NCBI GenBank assembly: GCA_001899065.1
Contig: MKUZ01000013.1
Location: 1-64,000, forward strand
Reading direction: 5' to 3'
DNA from: Devosia sp. 66-22
GTDB lineage: Bacteria > Pseudomonadota > Alphaproteobacteria > Rhizobiales > Devosiaceae
DNA: 64,000 nt
Shown: positions 34,577 through 44,946 of the stretch, one piece after another
How the letters are laid out: every line of letters starts with the position of its first letter
Numbering within the stretch: position 1 is the stretch's first letter
The notes under the pieces: model-generated
Seen by the model: only the letters and a program-made list of their open reading frames with translations
Databases searched by the model: none
What the model was told of the DNA's origin: nothing
Made by a program: the position numbers and the translations under genes

Positions 34577-35637
34577 GTGTCCATTCCGGTGAGCGAGTTG
34601 CGGCAGAGCTGGCCGCGCCCCAGCACACCCAGGCCGATCGTCATCATCGGTGCCGGCGGCATCGTGACCGACGCGCACCTGCCGGCCTACCGACTGGCGG
34701 GTTTCCCGGTGGCGGGCGTGTTCGACCTCAACGCCGACCGCGCGCGCGAGGTGGCCGCGAAGTGGGACACTGTCGCCTTCGCGACGCTCGATGACGCCAT
34801 CGCGACGCCGGGCGCGGTCTATGATCTGGCGCTGCCGCCAGCCGCGCATCTCGACGTGCTGCAGCAGTTGCCCGATGGCGCAGCAGTGCTTCTGCAAAAA
34901 CCGATGGGCCGCGACCTCGCCGAAGCGACGGCCATCCTCGAGCTCTGCCGAGCCAGGAAGCTCCGAGCAGCGGTGAACTTCCAGCTCCGCTTCTCGCCGA
35001 TGTTCCTCGCCCTTGCCGACGCGATCGAGCGCGGCTGGCTCGGCGACATCGTCGATGTCGAGGTGCATCTCAACATCATGACGCCGTGGCAGCTGTTCCC
35101 TTTCCTCAAGGGGATGCCGCGCGTCGAGATTGCCGTACATTCGATCCACTATCTCGACACGCTGCGGGCGCTGCTGGGCAATCCCGTCGGCGTGCATGCG
35201 CGCACCGTGGGCCATCCCGGCACCGAACTGGCGCAGACGCGCACCACCGCGATCATGGACTTCGCGGCGGGCCAGCGCGTCGCCATGTCGATCAACCACA
35301 ACCACGATTTCGGCCGCCGCTTCCAGGAGGCGAACTTCCGCGTCGAGGGTAACAGCGGGGCCGCGCAGGTGAAGTTCGGCCTACTGCTCGGCTATCCGAC
35401 CGGCGAACCCGACGAATTGTGGATCACCCGCCGCGGCGACGACTGGACGGCGGTGCCGCTGAGCGGCACCTGGTTCCCGCATGCCTTCATCGGCACCATG
35501 AGCAATGTGCAGCGCTTCGCCGCCGGCGGAGACGACCGGCTGCTGACGGGGGTCGAGGATGCGTGGCATACGATGGCGCTGGTCGAGGCGGCGTTCGAGT
35601 CGAGCGCCCTGCCCGCTCATCCCGTAAGGAGCGCGCC

Positions 35638-35641
<4 letters not shown>
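34577..35641 (+). CDS. Gfo/Idh/MocA family oxidoreductase
   Basis: A 354-residue NAD(P)-dependent oxidoreductase with the cofactor motif [28 protein letters not shown] and a C-terminal substrate domain ([19 protein letters not shown]). The GTG start has GGGAGG (34567-34572) five bases upstream. First gene of a five-gene overlapping operon behind the second IclR operator. It could oxidise the sugar or a pathway intermediate; no other sugar dehydrogenase is present in the cluster. Confidence 0.87.
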
Positions 35642-36179
<538 letters not shown>

Positions 36180-36183
<4 letters not shown>

Positions 36184-37340
36184 CCGACCAGAACGACTTT
36201 CCACTGGCCGGCCTGCTGGTCGTCGACATGTGCCAGTTCCTGAGCGGGCCCTATGCTTCGCTGCGCCTGCAGGACCTGGGCGCCCGCGTCATCAAGATCG
36301 AGCGGCCCGACGGCGGCGACCTGAGCCGCCGGCTCTACCTCACCGACACCGAAGTGGGCGGCGACTCGACCAACTTCCACGCCATCAACCGGTCCAAGGA
36401 AAGCCTCGCGCTCGATCTCAAGGATCCCGCCGACCTCGCTGCGCTCAGGACGCTGCTGGGCAAGGCCGACGTGGTGCTGCAGAACTTCCGCCCCGGCGTG
36501 ATCGAGCGGCTCGGCCTCGATTACGAGGCGGTCAGGGCCATCAATCCGCGCATCGTCTACGCCTCGATCACCGGCTACGGCACCGAGGGCCCATGGGTGA
36601 TGCGGCCCGGCCAGGACCTGCTGGCGCAAGCCCGCGCCGGGCTGATGTGGCTCAATGGCGACGAGGGCCAGGGACCGGTGCCCTTCGGCCTCGCGGTGGC
36701 CGACATGCTGGCAGGCTCCGCCGCGTGCCAGGGCATTCTCGCCTGCCTCGTGCGGCGCGGCATCACCGGTGAGGGCGGGCATGTCGAGACGAGCTTGATC
36801 GAGGCGCTGGTCGACTTCCAGTTCGAGGTGCTGACGGCCTATCTCAATGACGGCCAGCGCCAGCCCAGGCGCTCGGGCTTCCGCTCCGCCCACGCCTATC
36901 TCGCCGCGCCCTATGGCGTGTATCCTACCAGTGACGGCTTCCTTGCGATCGCCATGACACCCATCGCCAAGCTCGCCGACCTGTTCGCGCTCGAGGCCCT
37001 GGCGCCCTATCGCGACAAGCCCAAGAGCTGGTTCTCCGAACGCGACGCGATCAAGCGCATCATCGCCGATCATGTCGCGACCAACACCACCGAACACTGG
37101 CTGTCGATCCTCGAGCCGGCCGACATCTGGTGCGCCCGCGTGCTCAACTGGGACGAACTGGTGGCGAGCGAGGGCTTCAAGGTGCTCGATATGCTGCAGA
37201 CTGTGACGCGCGAGGACAATGTGTCGATCACCACGACGCGGGCGCCGCTGCGCATCGACGGCAAACGCCCGATGACCCGCCGCGCCGCGCCTTTGATCGG
37301 CGAGCAGAGCGAGGCGATCCGCCGCGAGTTCGGCCTGTGA
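36180..37340 (+). CDS. CaiB/BaiF (class III) CoA-transferase
   Basis: A 386-residue family III CoA-transferase: [60 protein letters not shown] and likely catalytic D146 in [12 protein letters not shown]. It moves CoA between carboxylic acids. It starts at a GTG overlapping the MaoC stop and its own stop overlaps the next gene. A CoA-transferase with MaoC hydratases implies that a CoA thioester is hydrated or dehydrated in a pathway induced with sugar uptake. Confidence 0.9.
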
Positions 37341-38443
37341 GCGCGCTCACCCATCGCCCCTCGCTCAAGGGCATGACCTGGAGCCATCCGCGCGGCTACG
37401 ACCCGATGGTGGCGACGGCGCTCGAATGGGAACGCCGCGGCGGCATGGCCATCCATTGGGACAAGCGCTCGCTGCAGGATTTCGAGAGCTTCCCGGTCGA
37501 GGAACTGGCCCGCCAGTACGACCTCATCGTCATCGACCATCCGCATGTCGGCCAGGTGACCGCCGAGAACTGCCTCGCGCCGCTCGATCCCATCGTCGAT
37601 GGCTTCGTCGGGGCCTCGTATCCGAGCTACACCTACGACGGTAGCCAATGGGCCTACCCCATCGACGCCGCCGCACAGGTGATGGCCTATCGCGCCGATC
37701 TCCTGCCGCAGCCGCCGGCCTCGTGGGACGAGGTGGTGCAGCTCGCCTATGCCGGGCAGGTCGTGCTGCCGATGCTGGCGCCGCACAGCCTGATGACATT
37801 CTACACGCTGTGCGCCAACCGGGGCGCTCCGTGTTCGGCGGAGCCGGGCGACCTGATCGACTCCACCGTCGGGGCCGAAGTGGTCGAGCAGATCCGGCGG
37901 GTGACGTCGCTGATCGATCCGTCTAACTTTGCGATGGACCCGATCGCGGCGTCCGAAGCGATGGCGCGCCCCGATGCGCTCGTTTCGGTCATGCCGCTCG
38001 GCTATGGTTATGTGAGCTACGCGCGAGAGGGTTTCCGGCCGGGGCGGCTGACCTTTGCGGATATTCCGCTGCCCGGCCATTGGGGCTCGGCATTGGGTGG
38101 AACGGGCATTGCGGTGTCGGGATTCTCGGCACATCTCGATGCAGCAAAGGCTTACGCGGCGTTCGTCGCATCAGCCGATGTGCAGCGCGGGCTCTATGCC
38201 GAATCCGGCGGACAGCCCGGCCACGCGGCGGGCTGGGAAGACGAAGCGGTGAACGCGGCATCCGGCAACTTTTACCGCAACACGCGACAGACGCTGCAGC
38301 TGAGCTATGTGCGGCCGCGCCATCGCGGCTACATGGCATTCCAGCAGGAAGCCTCGGTACGCCTCAATGCGGGGCTGCTCGGCGGCGACCCAGCGCGCGC
38401 CATCGTCGCCGACCTCAACGTGATGTTCAGGGAGAGCTTCTGA
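37337..38443 (+). CDS. Solute-binding-protein-like protein without a signal peptide
   Basis: A 368-residue protein whose fold resembles carbohydrate ABC binding proteins: LKGMTWSHPRGYDPMVATAL, DLIVIDHPHVGQ, YPIDAAAQVMAYRADLLPQP, GGTGIAVSGFSAHLDAAKAY. The N-terminus ([13 protein letters not shown]) has no hydrophobic stretch, so it is probably cytoplasmic. It sits between CoA-transferase and MaoC genes, overlapping both, with no permease gene in the operon. It may be a repurposed binding fold, such as an enzyme, carrier or regulatory subunit. Function unknown. Confidence 0.8.
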   Translation: MSALTHRPSLKGMTWSHPRGYDPMVATALEWERRGGMAIHWDKRSLQDFESFPVEELARQYDLIVIDHPHVGQVTAENCLAPLDPIVDGFVGASYPSYTYDGSQWAYPIDAAAQVMAYRADLLPQPPASWDEVVQLAYAGQVVLPMLAPHSLMTFYTLCANRGAPCSAEPGDLIDSTVGAEVVEQIRRVTSLIDPSNFAMDPIAASEAMARPDALVSVMPLGYGYVSYAREGFRPGRLTFADIPLPGHWGSALGGTGIAVSGFSAHLDAAKAYAAFVASADVQRGLYAESGGQPGHAAGWEDEAVNAASGNFYRNTRQTLQLSYVRPRHRGYMAFQQEASVRLNAGLLGGDPARAIVADLNVMFRESF

Positions 38444-38886
38444 TGGAGCGGCCGCGCCACTTCGAGGACTATGCGCTGGGCGAGAAGCGGACCACCTCTG
38501 GCCGCACCATCACCGAGACCGATATCGTCGTGCATGCCGGGCACACCGGCGACTTCTTCCCCCACCACATGGACGCCGAGGCGATGAAGGCGAGCCAGTG
38601 GGGTCAGCGCATCGCCCATGGCACGATGACCTTTGCCATCGGCATCGGCCTCACGGCGAGCGAGATCAACCCGCTGAGCTTCACCTATGGCTATGAGCGC
38701 CTGCGCTTCCCTAAGCCGGTGTTCATCGGGGACACGGTCCACACCGAACTCACCATCGCCGCGCTCGAGGACGACCCCAAGCGCGCCGACCACGGCCGCG
38801 TCATCGAGCAGGTGCGGGTGCTGAACCAGCGCGGCGAAACGGTGCTGGCCTGCGACCACGTGTACCTGGTCAAGAAGCGGGCGTGA
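38443..38886 (+). CDS. MaoC family dehydratase 2
   Basis: A 147-residue single hot-dog protein with the active-site pattern AGHTGDFFPHHMDAEAM (D37 and H42 at the catalytic positions), QRIAHGTMTFAIGIGL and LRFPKPVFIGDTVHTE. It probably hydrates an enoyl-CoA or dehydrates a hydroxyacyl-CoA. The ATG overlaps the preceding stop by one base. Last gene of the operon; the exporter gene is convergent. Confidence 0.88.
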   Translation: MERPRHFEDYALGEKRTTSGRTITETDIVVHAGHTGDFFPHHMDAEAMKASQWGQRIAHGTMTFAIGIGLTASEINPLSFTYGYERLRFPKPVFIGDTVHTELTIAALEDDPKRADHGRVIEQVRVLNQRGETVLACDHVYLVKKRA

Positions 38887-38911
38887 GCCCGGTCCGGATG
38901 GATGCGGGCGA

Positions 38912-40807
38912 CTACGTCGCGTTACCGACGCCGGCGCCCTGCGGGATCAGTTCCTCGGGAATGTCGTCAAAGCTGGCATAGTTCATGTTGTAGAGCTTGG
39001 CGTAGAGGCCACCCAGCTTCATCAGCTCATCGTGGTTGCCGCTCTCGATCAAAACGCCGTTCTGGAGGACCATAATGCGGTCGGCATTGCGGATGGTGGC
39101 GAGGCGGTGGGCGATGACGAGGCCGGTGCGGCCCTTGAGCAGCACCGCGAGCGCCTTCTGGATCTGCTGCTCGGTGTAGCTGTCGATCGAGGCAGTCGCT
39201 TCGTCCAGCACCAGGATCTTGGCATCGGCCACCAGCGCGCGGGCGAAGCTGAGGAGCTGGCGCTGGCCGAGCGACAGGTTGCCGCCGCGCTGCTCGAGCT
39301 TGGTGTCATAGCCATCGGGCAGGTCCACGATGAACTCATGGGCACCCACGGCCTGGGCGGCCTTGATGACGTCCTCGAGCGGCGCGTCCTTCTTGTTGTA
39401 GCGGATGTTCTCGAGCACCGTGCCGGTGAACAGGAACGGCTCCTGCAGCACCATGGCGATGCCCTGCCCTAGCGAATCCTGCGTGACGTCGCGCACGTCC
39501 TGCCCGCCGACCACGACCTGTCCGCTCCACACATCGTAGAAGCGGTGGATGAGCGCCATCGACGAGGTCTTGCCCGAGCCGGTGGGGCCGACCAATGCGA
39601 CCGTCTCCCCCGGCTTCACCTTGAACGAGACGTCCTTGAGCACCGGCTGGTCCTTGCGGTAGCCGAAGGTAACGTTCCTGAACTCGACCGAGCCGTCCAT
39701 GTCCCTGGGCAGGGGCTTGGCGTCGGGCTTGTCCTTGATGTCGACAGGGACGTCGAGCACTTCGGCGATGCGCTGGCCCGAGGCCATGGCACGCTGCAGC
39801 ACCGAGTACTGCATGGTGAGCGAGCGGATGGGGTCGAAGAAGCGCTGGATGTAGAACAAGAAGGCGACCATCACGCCGATGTCGATGGAGCGGTTGAGCA
39901 CCATCTGGCCACCCACCACGATGACCGTCGCCATCGAGATGCCGGTGAGCGTGTCGACGACGGGCACGGTGAACTGCGCGAACTTGGCCGCCGTCAGATG
40001 GGTCCGGAGGTTCTTGTGGGCCTTCTCGTCATAGAGGTCGAAATTGACCCGCTGACGATTGAGGCTCTGCACCGTACGCACACCATGGATACCCTCGGCC
40101 AGCGCACCGTTGGCAACCGAGTTGGTCTCGTGCGCGGCCATGAAGCTGCGCTTGGCCGGCGGCAGCCAGAAGAAGCGGATGACGAGTAGCGTCGGCATGG
40201 TGGCGAGGGTCAAAAGCCCCAGCCACGGGTCGAGATAGAGCAGCACGCCCACGATGCCGAACAGCAGCACGATGTCGCCGACCGACATCACGGAGGTCTC
40301 GAGGAACTCCTGCATCGAGTTGACGTCGCCTTGCAGGCGCGACATCAGGCGGCCGACTTCGGTCTTGTCCATCCAGCCCAGCGACACCTGCTGCAGCCGC
40401 TGCATCATGGCGCGGCGCATGTCGAACAGCACGTTCTCGGCGACGCGGCCGACCACCGCCTCCTGCAGATAGCTCGCACCATAGTTGACGAGCACGACGG
40501 CAAGGAAGGCGACGACGCACCAGGTGAGCACGCCGGCGTCGCCGCCGACGGCCATGCCGCTGTCGATGGCGATGCGGATGATAAGCGGGATGGCGAGCTG
40601 CGTGGCGGTGAAAGCGAGCACGGCCACGACGCTGAGCAGGATCTGCCTGCGATAGGGATGCACGAAGGTCCAGATGCGGCGAATGATCCTCGGATCGATC
40701 GCCTTGCCGAAGACTTCCTCTTCCTCGCGGTGCGAGCCGACGACGGCCTTGGACGGCTTCCGGCTGCGGTCTTCTTCGTCGAGTTCGACATCCTCGGCGG
40801 TGGTCAT
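38912..40807 (-). CDS. ABC exporter, subunit with the intact catalytic glutamate
   Basis: A 631-residue half-transporter: a polar N-terminus, six membrane helices (about 55-340) and an ATPase domain with Walker A GPTGSGKT and Walker B ILVLDEATASID (catalytic E536). The signature reads NLSLGQRQL instead of LSGGQ. Paired with the gene upstream (2-base gap), it would form a heterodimer with one good and one degenerate ATP site, as in TM287/288 or BmrCD. Substrate unknown; lipid, drug or polysaccharide-related export are options given the neighbouring locus. Confidence 0.9.
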   Translation of the reverse strand: MTTAEDVELDEEDRSRKPSKAVVGSHREEEEVFGKAIDPRIIRRIWTFVHPYRRQILLSVVAVLAFTATQLAIPLIIRIAIDSGMAVGGDAGVLTWCVVAFLAVVLVNYGASYLQEAVVGRVAENVLFDMRRAMMQRLQQVSLGWMDKTEVGRLMSRLQGDVNSMQEFLETSVMSVGDIVLLFGIVGVLLYLDPWLGLLTLATMPTLLVIRFFWLPPAKRSFMAAHETNSVANGALAEGIHGVRTVQSLNRQRVNFDLYDEKAHKNLRTHLTAAKFAQFTVPVVDTLTGISMATVIVVGGQMVLNRSIDIGVMVAFLFYIQRFFDPIRSLTMQYSVLQRAMASGQRIAEVLDVPVDIKDKPDAKPLPRDMDGSVEFRNVTFGYRKDQPVLKDVSFKVKPGETVALVGPTGSGKTSSMALIHRFYDVWSGQVVVGGQDVRDVTQDSLGQGIAMVLQEPFLFTGTVLENIRYNKKDAPLEDVIKAAQAVGAHEFIVDLPDGYDTKLEQRGGNLSLGQRQLLSFARALVADAKILVLDEATASIDSYTEQQIQKALAVLLKGRTGLVIAHRLATIRNADRIMVLQNGVLIESGNHDELMKLGGLYAKLYNMNYASFDDIPEELIPQGAGVGNAT

Positions 40808-40809
40808 CT

Positions 40810-42657
40810 CTATTCTCCCGCCAAGAGGGGCGTGTCGGCTTCGGGGCGCACTTGCAGATCGTAAAGCGCGCGATAGCGGCCCTTGCGGGCGAGCAGCTCG
40901 AGATGGCTGCCACGCTCGACGATCTGCCCATCCTCGATGAACAGGATCTGGTCGGCATGCATCAGCGAACTCAGCCGGTGCGAAATGATGATGGTGACAC
41001 GGTCCTGCGCATAGCGCCGCATGGCGAGGCGGATACGCTGTTCGGTGGCCGCGTCGATGGCGGCAGTCGAATCGTCGAACACCATGATGGCCGGCTTGAG
41101 CACGAGGCTGCGCGCGATTGTGAGGCGCTGCCGCTGCCCACCCGAAAGCGACACGCCGCGCTCGCCCACGACCGTGTCGTAGCCGGACGGCAGGCCCGCG
41201 ACGTAGTTGTGCAGTTGCGCCGATTCCGCGGCGCGCTCGATGCGGCGCTCCTTGGCCCACGGATTGCCGTAGGCGATGTTGTTCTCGATGGTGGTGGTGA
41301 ACAGGAACGAGTCCTGCTGCACCACGGCAACCTGCCGGCGCAGCGAGTCGAGCGTTACCTCGGCGACGTTCTGCCCATCGATGGTGATGGCACCCGAGCC
41401 GACGTCGTAGTAGCGCGGAATGAGGTGGACGAGGCTCGACTTGCCGGCACCGGGCGGCCCCACCAGCGCCACCGTCTGCCCCCTGCGGGCCGTGAAGCTC
41501 ACGTCCTTGAGCACATCGCGCGTGGTCCCCGGATAGCGGAAGCTGACGCGGTCGAACACCAGCGTGCCCTCGGTGACCTTGAGCTCCGGCGCGTTGGGCT
41601 TGTTCTTGACCGCCAGTTCGAGGTCGAGGAGGCCGAACAGGCGCATGCCGCAGGTGGCGCCGCGGGCGATGGCGTTGACGAGCAGTCCAAGCTGCCGGAC
41701 TGGCATCTGGAGGATGGTCATGAAGGTGAGGAACTGCGCAAGCGTACCCACCGAGATTTCGCCGCCGATCACCTTGAGGCCGCCGACCCATAGAACGAGT
41801 CCCATGGCGAGGAAGAACGACAGGTTCATCTGCGAGGTGCTGGTGACGCGCAGCTTGGTGCGCTCATGCGCGAGGTCGAGCGCGTGCTTGCTCGAGGCCT
41901 CGAACTTCTCCATTTCGTGCTGCTGCGCGGCGAAAGCGCGGACGACGCGAATACCGCCCAGGTTCTCGTCCATCACGCGCGACATGGCGGTGAGGCGCTC
42001 CTGCAGCTCGAGCCAGGTGGCGCGCAGCTTGAGCTGGGCCACCGACGAGCGCCAGCCGATGAAGGGCACGAAGCTGAGGCTCAACAGGCCGAGCAGCCAG
42101 TCGGTCGAGATCAGCAGATACGCGCCGACGCCGATCAGCACCGCGAGCAGGATGAAGCGCACCGTGGCGGTGGCAAAGAACATCCGCACGCCGTCGATAT
42201 CGAGGATGCCCAGGGTGATGAGGTCGCCCGAATGCACGCGGTCGTGAAACGAGAAGCTCAGCTGCTGCAGTTTCTCATAGGTCGCGAGCCGTAACTCATA
42301 GGCGGCGTGGTGACCCACGCTCTCCGAATAGTAGTTCTGGAGGAGCGTGAAGATGCCGCGCGCGATGGAGATGACGAGCAGCAGGATGGCCGTTGTCCAC
42401 AGCGCCTGCGTCGCTGCCGCGCCGGCTGTGCCGAGCCCCTGCGCCTGGTCGACCGCCTGGCCGAGGAGGCGCGGAATCATCAGTTGCAGCGTCGCCGCGA
42501 TGAAGGTGGATACGATGGCAATGGTCACCTGCCAGGGGTGACGGAGGTTGAGCCGCGTAATGCGCCAAAGCGTGCCGACGCCCTTCCCCCAGCTCGCCTT
42601 GGCGACGTGGGAAAATGCATTGGCGCGCCCCTTGGCGCTCGCCCGTTCGGTGGACAC
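40810..42657 (-). CDS. ABC exporter, subunit with the degenerate Walker B
   Basis: A 615-residue half-transporter with six membrane helices (about 40-325) and an ATPase domain. It has Walker A GPPGAGKS and a canonical signature VSLSGGQRQR, but Walker B is IMVFDDSTAAID: D529 replaces the catalytic glutamate. Its degenerate site would pair with the altered signature of the downstream subunit, a consistent asymmetric heterodimer. GTG start at 42655-42657. First gene of the pair. Confidence 0.9.
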   Translation of the reverse strand: MSTERASAKGRANAFSHVAKASWGKGVGTLWRITRLNLRHPWQVTIAIVSTFIAATLQLMIPRLLGQAVDQAQGLGTAGAAATQALWTTAILLLVISIARGIFTLLQNYYSESVGHHAAYELRLATYEKLQQLSFSFHDRVHSGDLITLGILDIDGVRMFFATATVRFILLAVLIGVGAYLLISTDWLLGLLSLSFVPFIGWRSSVAQLKLRATWLELQERLTAMSRVMDENLGGIRVVRAFAAQQHEMEKFEASSKHALDLAHERTKLRVTSTSQMNLSFFLAMGLVLWVGGLKVIGGEISVGTLAQFLTFMTILQMPVRQLGLLVNAIARGATCGMRLFGLLDLELAVKNKPNAPELKVTEGTLVFDRVSFRYPGTTRDVLKDVSFTARRGQTVALVGPPGAGKSSLVHLIPRYYDVGSGAITIDGQNVAEVTLDSLRRQVAVVQQDSFLFTTTIENNIAYGNPWAKERRIERAAESAQLHNYVAGLPSGYDTVVGERGVSLSGGQRQRLTIARSLVLKPAIMVFDDSTAAIDAATEQRIRLAMRRYAQDRVTIIISHRLSSLMHADQILFIEDGQIVERGSHLELLARKGRYRALYDLQVRPEADTPLLAGE

Positions 42658-42801
42658 GAGAATCGTCCGCTAAAACTGAGGGTGCCGGCGACCAACCAGC
42701 CTGGGGGCAGACGCGCAGAACCCGCGCCCGAGTCACTGACATGTTAGAGCAGTGAATTGGGCGATTCAACGGCGAATGACAGATTTACGTCACGGGAGTG
42801 T

Positions 42802-42818
42802 CCCGGACTTGATCCGGG
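42802..42818. repeat. Short palindromic unit in the 184-base gap after the polysaccharide-export gene
   Basis: CCCGGA/TCCGGG around CTTGA, followed by a second short palindrome around GGCCCGAGGGCCC. It lies just downstream of the minus-strand polysaccharide-export gene and may aid termination. The style matches dispersed palindromic units of Alphaproteobacteria. The rest of the gap holds no gene that I can see. Confidence 0.45.
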
Positions 42819-42841
42819 TTGGCCCGAGGGCCCGCTGAGGG

Positions 42842-43393
42842 CTAGAGCCAGCGCTCGAGCACGACAACAGTGTCGCCGGGCAGGATCGGCTGGTCGAGGC
42901 CGATGGTCAGCTTGGTCATGGATTTGCCGACGCGGCGATAGACATTGACCCGGTTGCGGTCGGCGAACTCGGTGAGACCGCCCGCCGTGGCGATCGCCGC
43001 CCGGGCGCTCATGCCGTAGACATAGGCGTACTGCCCGGCGGTGGTCACGGCACCCTCGATGAAGAACGGCCGGTAGGTCGACACCTCGACCGATACCTTG
43101 GGGCTGATCATGTAACCGGCCGCGAGCCGCTCGGTGATCATCCGCTCGAGCGTCGTGATGGTCTGCCCGCGGGCGCCCACCTGCCCGATCAGCGGGAAGG
43201 CGACGGTACCCTTGTCGGTGACGGTATAGGTGTTGGTGAGCGTTTCGTCGCCATAGACGGTGACGCGGACGATGTCGCCGGTATCGAGGGTGTAGTCACG
43301 CGCGGTGTCGACCTTGTAGGCCGCCACCTTGTTCATGGCACAACCGCTCAGCACGAGGACGAGCAGAGGGATGAGCAGGACCGACCAACGCAT
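42842..43393 (-). CDS. Polysaccharide export lipoprotein (Wza/GumB type)
   Basis: A 183-residue protein with a lipoprotein signal (LVLVLSGC, acylated Cys at about 18), then the export domain YTLDTGDIVRVTVYGDETLT, VTDKGTVAFPLIGQV and a SLBB-like part (FIEGAVTTAGQYAYVYGM). It forms or gates the outer-membrane channel for capsule or exopolysaccharide. It is shorter than Wza (about 380), as in GumB-type proteins. Transcribed divergently from the coiled-coil membrane protein gene. Confidence 0.9.
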   Translation of the reverse strand: MRWSVLLIPLLVLVLSGCAMNKVAAYKVDTARDYTLDTGDIVRVTVYGDETLTNTYTVTDKGTVAFPLIGQVGARGQTITTLERMITERLAAGYMISPKVSVEVSTYRPFFIEGAVTTAGQYAYVYGMSARAAIATAGGLTEFADRNRVNVYRRVGKSMTKLTIGLDQPILPGDTVVVLERWL

Positions 43394-43523
43394 GACACTC
43401 TCGGAACGCAACACAACGCAACGCCCGGGAGTGTCCCCTTCTATGGTTAACATCCGCTGAAGGCCGGCGCAGCGCGCGAGGCACTTAACCGAATGCTTAC
43501 CCTGAAACGCCGATAATCCGGCC

Positions 43524-44495
43524 ATGTCCCTTGGTTCCGCCCTCGCCGGCATGTTCCGCGCCCTGCTCATTGCCGCCGCCACCGGCGCGGCCGTGTTCGG
43601 GCTGCTCGTGGTGTTCCAGCCCTTCGGCAAGGCGCCCGCCGCCCCGGCCGCAGTGACGGTCAGCGGCTCGCCGGCCGCAGCGGCGCTGCAGCAACGGATC
43701 GAGGCGGCGCGCGTCGCGCTGCGCGACACCGAGACCGCGCTCGACGCGGCAAAGACCGCTCCGGCCTCACCGTCACCCGACGCGGCGTCGCGGGCGCAGT
43801 ACGAAGCCCAGATCGCGGCGGCAACCGAGCGGCGCGACCTCGCGCTTAGGCACGCGGAAGCAATCCGCACCAGCCTCGAGGCCGGCGTCACGCCATCGTC
43901 GCTGGCGGCGATCCGCGACAGCGTGGTGATCGGCCAGCTCCTCACGCAGCAGGTGGCGCTCGACGCACAGATCGCGACCGAAGGGGCGCGGCTCAAGGGC
44001 AACCACCCCACGATGCGAGCCCTGACCGCGCAGCGGAATGCGCTGAAGGACCAGATCCGGCAGGAGGCATCGAGCATCGCCGACGCGCTCGAGGCGGAAG
44101 CCCGCATCGACGATGCGCAGATCAAGCTGCTCGAGGCGCAGGCGCCCTCCTTCGCCGCCACGCCGCCCGCCGCCGACACGGCGGCGCTCGAGACCATGGC
44201 GGCCGCCCAGCGCGCCGAACTCGACGGCCTCGTCGACGCCTATTTCAACATCCCGCCGGCAACGGTGACCACGACGCCCCTGCCGGCCGAGGCGGCCAAT
44301 CCGCTGAGCGCCCTCAACCTCGCGGTGGTCGCCATCGCCGCGGTGGCGGCGCTGCTGTTCCAGACGTGGCTCGCCGCCGGCCGCAGGCGCCGGACGGCCA
44401 CTGCCGCGGCGGCGGACGAGGCGGCCTGGGTGGACGACGACGACCCCGAGACGACCCTCGTCGAAGAGCCCGAGCCGCTGCGGAAGGCATCGTGA
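43524..44495 (+). CDS. Wzz/GumC-like coiled-coil membrane protein
   Basis: A 323-residue protein with an N-terminal membrane helix (about 10-32), a long helical periplasmic part rich in Ala, Arg and Glu, and a second helix (about 263-285). The segment LKGNHPTMRALTAQRNAL resembles the GumC/Wzc coiled-coil motif. The acidic cytoplasmic tail (DDDDPETTLVEEPEP) carries no kinase. It probably couples polymerisation to export. It overlaps the VanZ-like gene by 4 bases. Confidence 0.65.
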   Translation: MSLGSALAGMFRALLIAAATGAAVFGLLVVFQPFGKAPAAPAAVTVSGSPAAAALQQRIEAARVALRDTETALDAAKTAPASPSPDAASRAQYEAQIAAATERRDLALRHAEAIRTSLEAGVTPSSLAAIRDSVVIGQLLTQQVALDAQIATEGARLKGNHPTMRALTAQRNALKDQIRQEASSIADALEAEARIDDAQIKLLEAQAPSFAATPPAADTAALETMAAAQRAELDGLVDAYFNIPPATVTTTPLPAEAANPLSALNLAVVAIAAVAALLFQTWLAAGRRRRTATAAAADEAAWVDDDDPETTLVEEPEPLRKAS

Positions 44496-44845
44496 CCCTG
44501 AGGAACGCGCTGCGCGTGCTGGCCTGGCTGCTGCTCGCCGGGCTGGTCTTTGCGACACTCTCGCCGATCGACATGCGGCCGTCCTCGCCGCTGCCGACCC
44601 AGCTCGAACGCGCGGTCGCGCTGATGGCGGTGGGCTTTGTGTTCGCCCTCGCCTATCCGCGCCGCATCGTGCTGGTGGCCGCCATCGTCCTCGGCTCGAC
44701 CGTGCTGCTCGAAGTGCTCCAGCTCGCCTCGGCGTCGCGCCACGGGCGGCTCATTGACGTGGCGGTCAAGCTCACCGGCGCCAGCGCGGGGCTGCTCGCC
44801 GGATGGCTTCTCCTTCGCTTCCGTGATCGCCGGTCCAACTCCTAG
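44492..44845 (+). CDS. VanZ-like small membrane protein
   Basis: A 117-residue protein with about four predicted helices and the VanZ-like pattern FATLSPIDMRP near the start and EVLQLASASRHGRLIDVAVKLTG-type end (motif positions about 66-90). It begins at a GTG overlapping the previous stop. VanZ-type proteins are common in surface polysaccharide loci; the biochemical role is unknown. Confidence 0.7.
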   Translation: MTLRNALRVLAWLLLAGLVFATLSPIDMRPSSPLPTQLERAVALMAVGFVFALAYPRRIVLVAAIVLGSTVLLEVLQLASASRHGRLIDVAVKLTGASAGLLAGWLLLRFRDRRSNS

Positions 44846-44866
44846 AATTTGAGTCAAATTGCAGGG

Positions 44867-44881
44867 TTAACCAGTCCTTAA
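44867..44881 (-). promoter_or_regulatory. Candidate CtrA binding site upstream of the priming transferase gene
   Basis: TTAA-N7-TTAA on both strands; read on the minus strand it is TTAAGGACTGGTTAAC, an exact match to the CtrA consensus TTAA-N7-TTAAC. It lies 66 bases before the ATG at 44947. CtrA is the alphaproteobacterial cell-cycle regulator. Confidence 0.4.
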
Positions 44882-44946
44882 GCACGTCCGGGAAGCCGGC
44901 GGCGGAATGTGGTTAGACGTTGGGCGGGGCTTAGGAAAACTCGTCC

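Noticed and set aside
40808-41791. N-terminal extension of the downstream ABC exporter subunit
   Set aside because: It lies within the upstream subunit gene in another frame and has no transporter-like sequence; the ATG at 40807 gives a normal half-transporter.
43447-43505. CtrA sites between the polysaccharide-export gene and the coiled-coil protein gene
   Set aside because: The TTAA halves are present, but the partners read TGAA or are spaced by 8 bases, so the matches are too weak.
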